From NCBI GenBank assembly GCA_015039315.1, contig WIDE01000051.1, forward strand, positions 158,206 to 222,205: a stretch of 64,000 nt of DNA. Reading direction: 5' to 3'. The position numbers were made by a program, and so were the translations under genes. Origin of the DNA: Clavulina sp. PMI_390. Its lineage: Eukaryota > Basidiomycota > Agaricomycetes > Cantharellales > Hydnaceae. Shown here one piece after another: positions 47,779-58,975 of the stretch (position 1 is its first letter; each line of letters starts with the position of its first letter). The notes beneath the pieces were generated by a model. The model was not told the DNA's origin. It made no database searches and saw only the letters and a program-made list of their open reading frames with translations.

Positions 47779-48729
47779 TCACATAGTTTACCATAACCCT
47801 GACTTTCCTTACATCTAAAATAAATTCATCCCCAACCCCTCGGACCCATATTGGATTCTGACACCTGATGGAAAATTGGCAAGTCGCAGCTGTGAAATAG
47901 ATTTGAACCGAATGTCTTTCGCATCAAGATGGGCAGTCGATTCCAAGGAATGAAAGCTGCAGTAGGCTGTGGAGTCATCAATGTATGGCAAAAGGCGAGG
48001 CGCGCGGCGTGTCTCGTAGTTGAGTTTCGGATTTACAGCTGCAGCGTTGTAACAATGCAGGCGTGGCGGGATCCGCACCGCTGGGGATATTCCTGTCTCG
48101 TAATCCAGGTGTCTCACACTGAAGCAACTCACACCTCAGTAGGCTCCTTTAGTAGTACAGGCACGTAGTCTTGCTAAACGTTGGAGGATGTACTGTGGGG
48201 AGCTGAATGGCAACCCTGCTGGGCCGTAGAGAGCGCCCTAATCGACCGTGCAGTGTTGCTAGTTATGTACACCGGTCTCTTCCACGCTCTTACTTATTCC
48301 CTCCATTGACTCTAATCTCGTGACGCGCATTCCTCTATTCGTAGCACAAGACGAGGCTGCCTGGATTGGAATGACGTCACGGCCACACCCCAGTGAATTC
48401 ACTATCATAATCATGCTACTCATGCTTAATAGTGTATAGTAACAACGCCGCCAGAATCGAAGCCAACATAGCATTCTTATCTTCTCTCTTCGTGACCATC
48501 TTGCCTTGCGGGAGACTGTATCCTCAGTAGATCCGCTTGAGTTTTCACCAATGAGGTTCTAGGCCCCTGGGAAACTTGGGCCTCTCCACTTATACAAACC
48601 GCCCCTCGCTCGCGTCTCTCTGTGATCGTAACTTGTTCAGATTGATAAACTTACTCTTTCGAGCACTTCCTAAGCTGCTCTTATAAGGGGAAATTGCAAC
48701 ACCCCATTGAGAACGTACAACAAGCAACA
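47779..48729. promoter_or_regulatory. Intergenic region between aminopeptidase copies 1 and 2
   Basis: About 950 bp. The first 110 bp align with the 3' flank of copy 2 (shared GCATAGTTTACCAT-like start). The last part (48535-48729) aligns with the promoter of copy 3. TGACGTCA is at 48372-48379. No gene is supported. Confidence 0.55.
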
Positions 48730-51700
48730 ATGGCTGCAAAGCCAATCGATTATCGTCTGCCAACCAACACCCGTCCCACCCACTACGATCTCACCATTGA
48801 GACTGATCTTGAGGAACTCAAGTTCTACGGCTACGCCATCATCGAGTACGTAGCTCCTATCATGCATGGATCCTGTATTATACCACTGACTCACTTGATC
48901 ATACTCTACCAGCATTGACATCCTCGCCGACACCGACTCGATCACTTTCAACGCGGCCGAGATCGATTTCACTGATGCCACCATTACTGATTCCTCTGGT
49001 CAGGTGCATGCCCAGGTCTCCCGCACGGATGATACGAAACAGGAGCGAGTGCAGCTCAAGTTCTCCAAGATGTTTGAGAAAGGCAGTAAGGTTCAGTTGT
49101 CCGTTGGCTGGAAGGCAGAGTTGACAAACAGTATGAAGGGTGAGTGATGTCCTACTACTGATTGCTATTGGATCAGATTCCTGAACCATTCGTGAAATAG
49201 GGTATTACAGATCCTCATTCGAGCAAGACGGAAAGAAGACGTGAGTGCTGTCAAATGTCGGGCTTACAACACTGACGGCAATAACTTTTGTCACCCGTAG
49301 CTACTATGCTGTGACCCAGTAAGTATTGTAACCAATTGTATTCCATTATCTGCTAGCTCATGTTGTCGTTCTCCAGATTTCAGGTTCGTGATTCCCAATG
49401 TAACTAGCCTACCAAGCGTCTAAGTTTGTACCACCCTTTTTGTCACCTGAATCAGGCGACTGCAGCCCGCCGGCACGTCTTCACTCCTACCTTCCCCCCC
49501 CAAAGCTAGACTTGACAGTATCCCCCCCTCGACCCCTCACACAGAGCGTTCCCTGCCTGGGACGAACCCCTCCTCAAATCGCGATACACCATCACTCTCA
49601 TTTCACGCTCTGAAACCACCTCCCTGAGCAACATGCCTGCTGCAAACAAACTCCCATACTCCGCATCCGGTGAGGGCCTACCTGCTGGAGCGAAGATGCT
49701 CGTGAGCCTGTATCCGCACGCTGATCCAGGCAAGGCGGCGAACGAGTGGCAAGTCACGACATTCGAGAAATCTCCCCCAGTAAGCCTATTGCTACATCTC
49801 GCCATGAGTCTTTTGTAGCTGGACTGAGTCATCTTTTACACTAGATGTCATCATACCTCGTAGCATTCGCTAACGGAAACTTCAAGTATGTGGAGGACTC
49901 GTTCAATAGCCCCCTGAGCGGCAAAACTCGCAAATTGCGTGTATACAGTAAGTACTGCTCTTTCCGTGCTCGAGATGCACAGGATTCTAATCGAGTTACT
50001 TATGAAGCTACTCCCGATCTGATCCACCAGGCCCAATACGCTCTCGACGTAAAGAAGAAAATTCTCCCTATATATGAAAAGCTCTTCGACGTCGAATATC
50101 CCCTGCCCAAGCTAGATACTCTGGTGGTACGTTTTGTCGTTTTATCCTATTCGGTTTCGATACAAATTGATATGCATGAGAAACATTTAGGTGGCCGATT
50201 TCGATCTGGGTGCGATGGAGAACTGGGGACTGATAACTGGCAGGACAACAGCGTTCCTCTATGATCCAAAGAAGTCATCATTGAGCGCAAGAAAGCGGGT
50301 TGCAGAGCTGGAAATTCACGAGGTCTGTTAATCACTAGCTGTTAGGAGAAGAAAGATTTACTCAAGTTGATTTATCCCTCATTTACTAGTGTGCTCACAT
50401 GTGGTTCGGTGATATCACAACCATGAGCTGGTGGGATGCCCTCTGGCTCAACGAGGGCTTCGCCACGCTGGTAAGTGCCTCGTTTGTCCGAATGATGATG
50501 GTGCCTAATCATGCATTTATTGCCATTGTCCCCCGATGAAGATGGGCAAGGTTATCATCATGAACAGATTCTCCCCTGAGTGGAAGCCGCATAGTGAATT
50601 CATTATCGCTAGCCTTGAGCGTGCTTTGGAACTTGATGCAAAGCGTAGCTCTCACCCTATTATGGTGGATCTTCCCGATGCGAACGATATCAACCAGATT
50701 GTGCGTCATTATAGCCCAATTTCTCCACGTTCAATACTGTTGATACCCAGGTTGTCCTCACTGGGTCCTTAGTTTGATGCTCTGTCCTATGACAAATCAG
50801 CTTCTGGTGAGTCTGATTGAATATTGCACACGCGTTCCTTCCCATCAGCATACTGATGGCATCCGTCACATTATTAGTTCTTCGCATGCTGTCCGAATAT
50901 GTCGGCGAGGAGAAGTTCCTCAAAGGTGTCTCCATCTACCTCAAAAACCATTTATACGCCAACTCAGAACCCGTCGATCTTTGGAATGGCATCTCTCAGT
51001 CAACTGGCCTCGATATTGCTAAGATGATGGACAATTGGGTGTACAAGATTGGTTTCCCCGTCGTCACTGTCAAGGAAGAGGAGAATGGAAAGGTTACAGT
51101 AAGACAGGACAGGTTCTTGTCTAGCGGAGATCCAAAACCGGAGGAGAACGAGACTCTTTGGTAGCTTATATTATTCAGAATCGCCACTACTGTGAAGCTA
51201 ATCTCCCTCTGCACCTTCCAGGTACATTCCCTTGAGCGTACTATCCGCCGATGCTTCAGGCAAACTGGCTATCGACCGCTCTGTCGTCCTCCAGGACCGC
51301 GAGTCTACAATCTCAATTGATACCTCCAAACCGTGGAAGCTCAACGCTGGCACCAGCGGAATCTGTGAGTAGCCTGCGTCTCATTCAGCCAAGAGCCTGG
51401 CCCTCGACATGCGAATCATTCCATTCCCTCGTAGTCCGTGTTGCCTATGAACCTGAACGCTTGAAACAGCTCGGTATCTGGGCATCTCAGAAAGACTCGC
51501 CGTTCGCACTCGAGGACCGTATGGGTCTCGTCTCAGACGCCACAATCCTTGCTCAAGCCGGCGTGGGGAAAACGAGTGCCGCTTTAGACTTGATTGCTAG
51601 CTTGCACAAGGAGGAGGAGAGTGAGTATTCAGTCATCCCGCATCTTGATTCAGGGTGCAATTGTGAGCATCATCGATTTACTTGGTATTATCAGACCTTG

Positions 51701-52882
51701 TATGGAGCGCCATGGCCGCTTCGCTTGTGAACATCAAGGGTTTGCTATGGGAGCAGCCTGCAGAGCTCCTCCAGAGCTGGAATGAATGGATCAACGTACG
51801 TTCGCCCCAGTCCAATTCGTAAATATTATCGTCTGACCAAATTAAATGCTGCACCTGCAGTACTTGTACCTCCCAATTGTGGAGAAGCTTGGCTATGACT
51901 ACCACCCTGAAGACTCGGCAGATGTGAGCGAACTTAGGACTCGTGCCATCACCAACTGTGCTCGAGCACAGGAATCGACGTACGCAATCAGCCTCTTGTC
52001 CATGGTCGCTGGTTGGCTTACTGTTGTCATTGCTCTAGTGTCGTGAAGGAGCTTGTGACCCGCTTCAACAAGTTTGTGGAGACCAAGGATGACTCATGGG
52101 TACCCCCAGACCTGCAAACTATCATATACTCTATGGTCAGTACCAGTCCCTACCTCATTCTCTGACGGATACTGATTCAATGCAATGACACAGGCTATTG
52201 AGCATGGTGGCCAAAAGGAGTTTGATACCATCAAGCAGATCTGGAAGAACCCAGCGACCCCTTCGGCCAAGTCGGCTGCTGGGTAAGTGATTTACTTTCT
52301 CGTTTCTCATATTTCCTGACAAATGTCCCCTTCGTTCTGTCTTTTACACCTGCAGCTATGCCCTCACTCAGATCAAGACGGAGGACCTGGCAAAACAGGT
52401 CTTCGATCTCCTTACAAATGAGGTACAACTCCAGGACTTCCATCCAACTGTGAACGGCTTGAGCGCCAACACCTTCACGCGGAGAAAGATGGCGCAGTAC
52501 TTCTATGACAACTACGATTCGGTATGCTGCTTGATCCGTAGGTCTACATGCTTCGCCTAATCATGAGCTACCGTTTGCAGATTCTCAAACGCTACGAGGG
52601 TACTTTCTCATTCACATACATTGTGGAGTACACCTTCCGTAACTTTACCACCGAGAAAGATGCAACGAAGATTGCCGCGTTCTTTGAGGTCTGTTCCCCA
52701 TTTTAGTTGTTGATTGGCCCTCTGATGCTGTGATATAGGGTAAGGACAACTCGAAGTATAATCTTGCGCTCAGCCAGGCGCTGGAAAACATCAAGGCGAA
52801 CTCCAAGTGGCTCAATAGGTCCCAGGGTGATATCGAGGCATGGTTAACAAAGTTTTCGAAAGAGAAGGGGTCAAAGCTATGA
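48730..52882 (+). CDS. M1 zinc aminopeptidase, tandem copy 2 (C-terminal SKL)
   Basis: Close paralogue of copy 1. ATG 48730 ('[20 protein letters not shown]'); the frame upstream has no other ATG, so no presequence. GAMEN is in '[20 protein letters not shown]', HECAH in '[17 protein letters not shown]' (again split by an intron after HE) and the catalytic Tyr in '[11 protein letters not shown]'. Microexons lie at 49301-49318, 49377-49383 and 49456-49472; the last has a GC donor where copies 1 and 3 have GT. The C-terminus is 'FSKEKGSKL' with TGA at 52880-52882, keeping the PTS1 signal. Coding sequence and 3' flank are nearest copy 1, while the promoter is nearest copy 3. No frame break seen. 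Confidence 0.9.
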
Positions 52883-53766
52883 TCGCATAGTTTACCATGA
52901 GCTAGAGTTGTCTCACACCCAGAATGAATTCACCTCAGACCCGTGGATATCTTTCATATTCTGAACGCTAGTGAATAAGTGTGAAGACCTGCCCGTGAAA
53001 TGGAATCACATCGGATGCTTTTGCCCGAGGTCATAGCACTGGAGAGTTGCAGAGTTAGGACTGTAGCTGGCCCCGGCACGCTGATAATCACTGAATTCTT
53101 CTCAAAATAGATATTTCGAATCCAGCTTGATGGCAATCTTCTCGGCTCGGCTGAGGTTCTCCTGTCTTTGCACTGAATTCGGCAATTTGTGATTATCGAT
53201 GGATAGCAATGCGCTACACGTCAGCACATGGCTAGATTTGCACTAGCGTGATCTTTTCAACAGAGCCCTTTCCCTCGTTTCCGTATCTCATATCCGACAC
53301 ACTTTGAGGCCCTGCCCCATTAACGTCCCTCGTGTGACGTGACCCGTTACTGCCAGTGCCTCGCGCGTTCCTTCGACCACCTGCAGCATATAGATCCAAT
53401 GTGAAATACTGACACTCAATCTTACTGTGTTTTCACTGCAATGCGATACAAGAGATTCAACTCTTTATCTGCGCTAATACTCGGCTCCCTCGAACCCCTC
53501 GAACCCTTGTTTTGTCTCTCCGGGGCCATCTTGCCGTGTTAGGCACCGTATGCTCGATCGAATGGCCTGAGTTTTCCAACGAGATGGGCTACGGGGCCCC
53601 ATGAGGAAAATCAGCCCCATCCACCTGGACGAGCTAGGTCTCGCTCCTTTTTATCCACCCTCCTAACTTGTTCAGACACATAAAGCTCACCCATTCGAGC
53701 ACTCCCCGAGCCGCTCCCACGAAGGCAAATCGCAACACTTCATCGATAACAGTACCACCAACAACA
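52883..53766. promoter_or_regulatory. Intergenic region between aminopeptidase copies 2 and 3
   Basis: About 880 bp. CRE-like TGACGTGA is at 53335-53342. The segment 53570-53766 aligns with 48535-48729 before copy 2 (shared CTTGTTCAGA, TCGAGCACT and CAACAATG words). No gene seen. Confidence 0.55.
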
Positions 53767-56700
53767 ATGACCACTGACCCAAACGACTATCGTCTACCGA
53801 CAAACATCCGCCCTACTCACTACGATCTTACCTTCAAGACCGATCTCGAGGGGCTCAAGTTTTATGGCTACGCCATCATCGAGTGCGCCGCTTTCATATC
53901 TCCTTAAGCATCCTGAATATATTAAACACCAACCCTTCTCTTCTCCATCCACTAGCCTTGACGTCTTAGCCGATTCCGATTCCATCATATTCAATGCGGT
54001 TGAAATCGAATTCACCGACGCCCTCGTTTTTGATCCCTCCTCAGGTCGCTCGTACAACCAAATCGCTCGCTCCGATGACGCAAAGCAGGAACGTGTGGCA
54101 CTCAAGTTCCCCGAGACTTTCAAGAAGGGGAGCAAGGTCCAGCTGTCCGTTAGCTGGAAAGGCGAGTTGACTGATAGCATGAATGGTATGTGATCGTCGG
54201 CCCCTCTTAAGTTCTAAGTTGTCACTCTCTAACGCCCATGCTACAGGATATTACAGGTCCTCGTTCGAGAAGGACGGAAAAAAGATGTCAGCGCCTGCAG
54301 TTTTACAGCCATCCATTTTACAATGCTGATAGCAGATATTCCCAACCCTATCCACAGCTATTACGCTCTAACCCAGTATGTGCCTTGCTCTCACCCCTGC
54401 TGCTAATTGGTTTGCTTAACCCGAGTTTGTAGGCTCGAGGTTGGTCATTTCCTCTAATGATAAGCCGAAGAAGTCACTTGACAGTCCCACTTTTTATCAT
54501 CCACCTGGAATAGGCAGTTGCTGCCCGAAGGTACCTTACTCATCATGGATGTATCATTTCCTCGTGATGATATTTTTTTTCTCTTCTCTCCAACAGAGCC
54601 TTCCCGGTATGGGACGAGCCTCTCCTAAAGGCGCGATATACCATCACTCTTATTTCGCGCTCGGAAACGATATCCCTGAGTAACATGCCTGCTACGAGCG
54701 AAGTCCCATACTCTGGATCTCGCGATGTTCACCCTGTCGGAGTAAGGAAGCTTGTGAGCATGTATCCACACGCTGATCCATCCAAGGCAGCAAACGAGTG
54801 GAAGGTCACGACATTTGAGAGATCGCCCTTAGTGAGCCGATATTGGGATTGCATCGTAATGGGATATATTCACCAACCTCTGGATTTCTTGGTTAGATGT
54901 CTTCGTACCTTGTCGCCTTCGCTAATGGGGACTTCAATTACCTCGAGGATTCTTACATTAGCCGTCGTAGTGGTATATCCCGCAAGTTGCGTTTGTACAG
55001 TGAGTATATCTTGCTAAATGGGGGCAGTGTACATACCAATTGATACACCTTTTGCCTAGCCACTCCCGATTTGATCCATCAGGCCCAGTTTGCTCTGGAT
55101 CTAATGAGAGAATCGCTTCCAATCTACGAGGAGATCTTCGATGTCGAATATGCCTTGCCTAAACTTGATACGCTTGTGGTATGCCCTCCTCATGCAGACT
55201 AGTGTTGTTCGACCCTGACACAGTTTCTCGTAGTCGGCGGACTTTGATGCTGGAGCGATGGAGAACTGGGGACTGATCATGGGAAGAGCGTCCTCTTTCC
55301 TCTTTGATCCCAAAAAATCCTCCCTAAGTGCGAAGAAGCGAGTTGCGGTGGTGCAACTTCATGAGGTCCGTTAAGCCATCGCTCGAATAGCGGGAAGATG
55401 TCCTCAAGTTTGACTATCAATTCATTCAGTGTGCACACATGTGGTTTGGTGATATCACGACGATGAAATGGTGGGATGCCCTTTGGCTTAATGAAGGCTT
55501 TGCTACCCTGGTGAGCATATGTTCCCTCCAGCAATTGCTCTGACGAGTCTCAGCCACCACTATCATTGTCTTTCTTTGCCCTCAAAGATGGGCCAAGTTG
55601 TGATCATGAATAAACTCTTCCCTGAGTGGAAAGCCCACAGCAGCTTCATCATTGCGGGTCTCGAAAAAGCGTTCAAGCTTGATTCAATGCGTAGTTCACA
55701 TCCGATCATGGCGCCTTTACCAGATCCCAAGCAAATCGACCAGATCGTGAGTATCGTCCTGGAAATCTCCCTGGGACAATTACTGCGAACCACCATCGTG
55801 ATATATTTGCGCACATAGTTTGATCCTTTGTCATATGAGAAGTCCGCTTCTGGTATGTTTAACTCGTTGATTCACATGTCGGTTCTATCTAGCATGTTGA
55901 TGTTGTTTATTGCTCCTATCAGTGCTTCGTATGCTCTCGGAATTTGTTGGTGAGAAGAAGTTCCTCGAGGGCGTTTCCATCTATCTCAAGAAGAACCTGT
56001 ACGGAAACACCGAGCCCATCGATCTTTGGAACGGTATTTCCGAATCAACGGGTATTGATGTCGCAAAGATGATGGACCCATGGGTCAACAAGATTGGGTT
56101 TCCCGTCGTTACTGTGAATGAAGAGGGGCACGGAAAGATTCATGTGAGGCAGGATCGGTTCTTGGCAAGTGGAGACCCCACAGAGGATGAAAATGAGACC
56201 ATTTGGTACGTGGAATATCCGAGTTTACTCGACCGGTAGCCCTAACCTCGATATTGGTATGACCAGGACGGTTCCACTGAGTATATTATCCACTGATGCA
56301 TCTGGCAAGGTCTCGATCGATCGCTCTGTCGTCCTTCAAGATCGTGAGGTCACTATCCCTATCGACGTTGATAAGCCGTGGAAGCTCAATGCTGGTACCA
56401 TCGGAACATGTAAGCATCGCCGTTTCTCAATAAATCTTTATTGACATATCAATTATCCTCCCTTAAGTCCGCGTTGCGTACGAATCCGAACGTCTGAAAC
56501 AGCTCGGTGTGTGGGCTTCGCAGGAAGGCTCTGCTTTCTCCCTTGAGGACCGTATGGGGCTCGTGTCGGATGCGACATTTGTTGCTCAAGCTGGCATGCA
56601 TCAGACGAGCGCTGCGCTGGACTTAATCAAGGCCTTCCACAATGAACAAGAAAGTGGGTGTTGACTTATTGCACAAGTGAGATTTGAGCGGAATGAATAA

Positions 56701-57929
56701 CGTCGAGTTTGGCAGACCTCATGTGGAGCGCAATGAGTGCTTCGCTCTCGAGCATCGAGCATTTGCTGTGGGAGCAGCCCGCGGAGCTCCGCCAGAGATG
56801 GTGTGACTTTATCAACGTGCGTGGTATACTCCTCCATATTGTTAGCTGCATCCTCATCCAGCTCGATATTCCACTCTGTAGTATCTTTTCTTCCCGATCG
56901 TCAAGAAGCTCGGCTATGAATATAAACGTGACGATTCAGCAGATGTGCGCGAGCTCAGGACTCTGGCTATCACCAGCTGTGCCCAAGCAGGCGAGCCCAC
57001 GTATGTTGCAAATTGTGATGCACATTTACTACGTCATTGACTCTTACCGATCGAACCTATCTCGGACTAAAATATGGTCAAACTGCATCAGTGTTGTCAA
57101 AGAGCTCATCACGCGCTTTGATAAATTTGTAGAGACGAAGGACGCTACGCGGGTGCCTCCAGACTTGGAAGCCGTTATATTCTCTACGGTGAGTGATGGC
57201 ATTCCCCCCTCTCGAGCAGTGCACTCAACGTGGACGTCGCAGGCTGTTGAACATGGTGACCAGAAGGAGTTTGGCAGTGTCAAGTTGATTTGGAAGGAAC
57301 CACCAACCCCTTCGACAAAGAATGCCGCCGCGTGAGTGCGCCTCCGCTTCCTTCAAACTATGCGACTGAAAATCTGCCTCCTACGCTAAAGAGGTGCTCT
57401 CACCCAAGTGAAAACGGACAAGCTCGCCAAGCAGGCGCTTGACTGGTTCACAGACGAGGTGGATCTTCAGGATTGGCACGGCACGGCTGATGGTTTCAGC
57501 AAAAACACCTTCACAAGGAGGAAGGTTGCGCAGTACTTTTATGATAACTACGATTTCGTATGTGCTATTGGAAGTTGGTTCCGGCTCAAGCTCACAAGCA
57601 GCACTTATAGATCGTCAAGCGTTACGAGGGTAATTTCTCGATCAAGGATACCGTCCAAAACATCTTCCGCACCTTTACGACAGAAAAGGATGCTAATGAT
57701 ATCGAAGCCTTCTTTGAGGTCTGTTCTCGTCCGTCCTGCTTGCTGTCCCTGCTTTGCTCATAGTTATCTCTGCAAATCTGCAACGTAGGGCAAAGACAAC
57801 TCCAAGTACGAGCTTGCACTTAAACAGGCCATCGAGAACGTTCGGGTGCAGGCAAAGTGGCTCGATAGGTCTCAGAGTGATATTGAGGCATGGTTGGCAA
57901 AGTTCTCGAGGGAGGCGGCAACAGCCTAG
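53767..57929 (+). CDS. M1 zinc aminopeptidase, tandem copy 3 (no SKL)
   Basis: The most diverged of the three. ATG 53767 ('[20 protein letters not shown]'), no in-frame upstream ATG. GAMEN is in '[20 protein letters not shown]', HECAH in '[18 protein letters not shown]' and the catalytic Tyr in '[11 protein letters not shown]', so it should be active. Changes near the S1 pocket (TTAFLY to ASSFLF after [12 protein letters not shown]) hint at altered substrate choice; that is inference. Microexons at 54358-54375, 54433-54439 and 54514-54530 have the same lengths as in the other copies. The C-terminus is 'FSREAATA' with TAG at 57927-57929, so the PTS1 is lost or never gained, and a cytosolic location is expected. 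Confidence 0.9.
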
Positions 57930-58205
57930 ATCTACCACGATGCTGAGAACTCTTAAGACTTAGTATTACCCGCATCTACGAATCCTATTTGTATAGTATC
58001 ACCCAGTGAAGGAGTTAAATGTTGCAGTTCATGGTATGACCAATGGGTGGTGGACACAATCGCAAGGGTTGCAGGATGATTGAAGCAGATTGCAGGCTAG
58101 TATAGCGGGAAATACGGGATATGACAAAGATACAGATTACTTCTGGTATGACCAGACATTCCTCAGCACTATGGAGAGCGTTAAAAGGGAGTGGAAAGCA
58201 AGACG
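57930..58205. other. Convergent 3' region
   Basis: 276 bp between the stops of aminopeptidase copy 3 and RPS21. Nothing recognised. Confidence 0.4.
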
Positions 58206-58682
58206 TCAGTTCAACCGCCAACCTAAACTAAAGAAACTAGAAAAGAGAAGGTTGTAGAAGGGGGTACTCACGCCCTGCTTTTGTTGCGAGCCTGTTCAAG
58301 CTGTCGTCGCTCTCGCCATCAGCGCGGACCTGGCCGCACAGCGCAAAGCTGGTGCCAGTCGACAGAGCCTTTCCATCCTCATCGACGTCGGCGATCGTGA
58401 TTTGGACAGAAGCATGGTCCTTAGCGGTGATCAATCGGTCTACACAGATGAAAGAGATAAATTATTGAGGTTAGAAGACGGGATCGTGCCAATGTAGCTT
58501 TTGGATCGAGGTGCTGGGTAGCCCAAGAAGTCGGAATTATCAATACGCACTAGTGGCAGCGCACTTGCGGGGGACGTAAAGATCAACGAGGACACCCTAG
58601 TGAGCCATTCGAGTCAGCAAAAGGCATGCTAGTTATACGTGCAAGCTCGCAACGAGCAGCACATACCTGATCGTTCTCCATT
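58206..58682 (-). CDS. RPS21: 40S ribosomal protein eS21
   Basis: Small-subunit ribosomal protein, cytosolic ribosome. ATG at 58682 opens a 15-nt first coding exon ('MENDQ', 58682-58668). The next exon gives 'GVLVDLYVPRKCAAT' and the third 'NRLITAKDHASVQITIADVD', then 'GQVRADGESDDSLNRLATKA'. These match eS21 almost residue for residue. The last exon is very short, with TGA at 58206-58208 under the splice that gives 'KAGRWRLN'; fungal eS21 proteins more often end in a longer 'LLKNVW'-type tail, so the C-terminus is the uncertain part. Normal length (about 85-90 residues). Divergent from Zn2Cys6 copy B across 293 bp. Confidence 0.9.
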
Positions 58683-58975
58683 TTTGTGTGTGTAGGGTTG
58701 TTTACGCCTGCTGGGAACTGGTGTAGATTCTGGCGTCTGGAAGAGCTTCACGTGACCAGCCCACCCGAAATGCAGGGCTGCCGATTGCAACACAATTCCC
58801 GGCGTTGCATCACCTCGCCGACGCGGGAGAGTTGCCCGAAATTTTGATCTATTGTTTGAACTGAAGTGGCCGAGGGTTGTCTTCCCCTCTCTTGAGATAT
58901 TTATAAGATGCTTGGATCACCAACCTCGTTTGTCATCCCAACGCTTCACAACGCTAGCACCTACGACTTGAACGT
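58683..58975. promoter_or_regulatory. Divergent promoter region, RPS21 / Zn2Cys6 copy B
   Basis: 293 bp. On the plus strand it holds CACGTG at 58749-58754, a CCGACGCGGGAGAG box at 58818-58831 and a TATTTATAA box at 58898-58906. The first two match the pair before copies A and C. Confidence 0.6.

Noticed and set aside
53668..53766. Possible presequence upstream of aminopeptidase copy 3
   Set aside because: The frame is open and basic, but it begins at TTG with no ATG, so it is not a supported start; it is homologous promoter sequence shared with copy 2.
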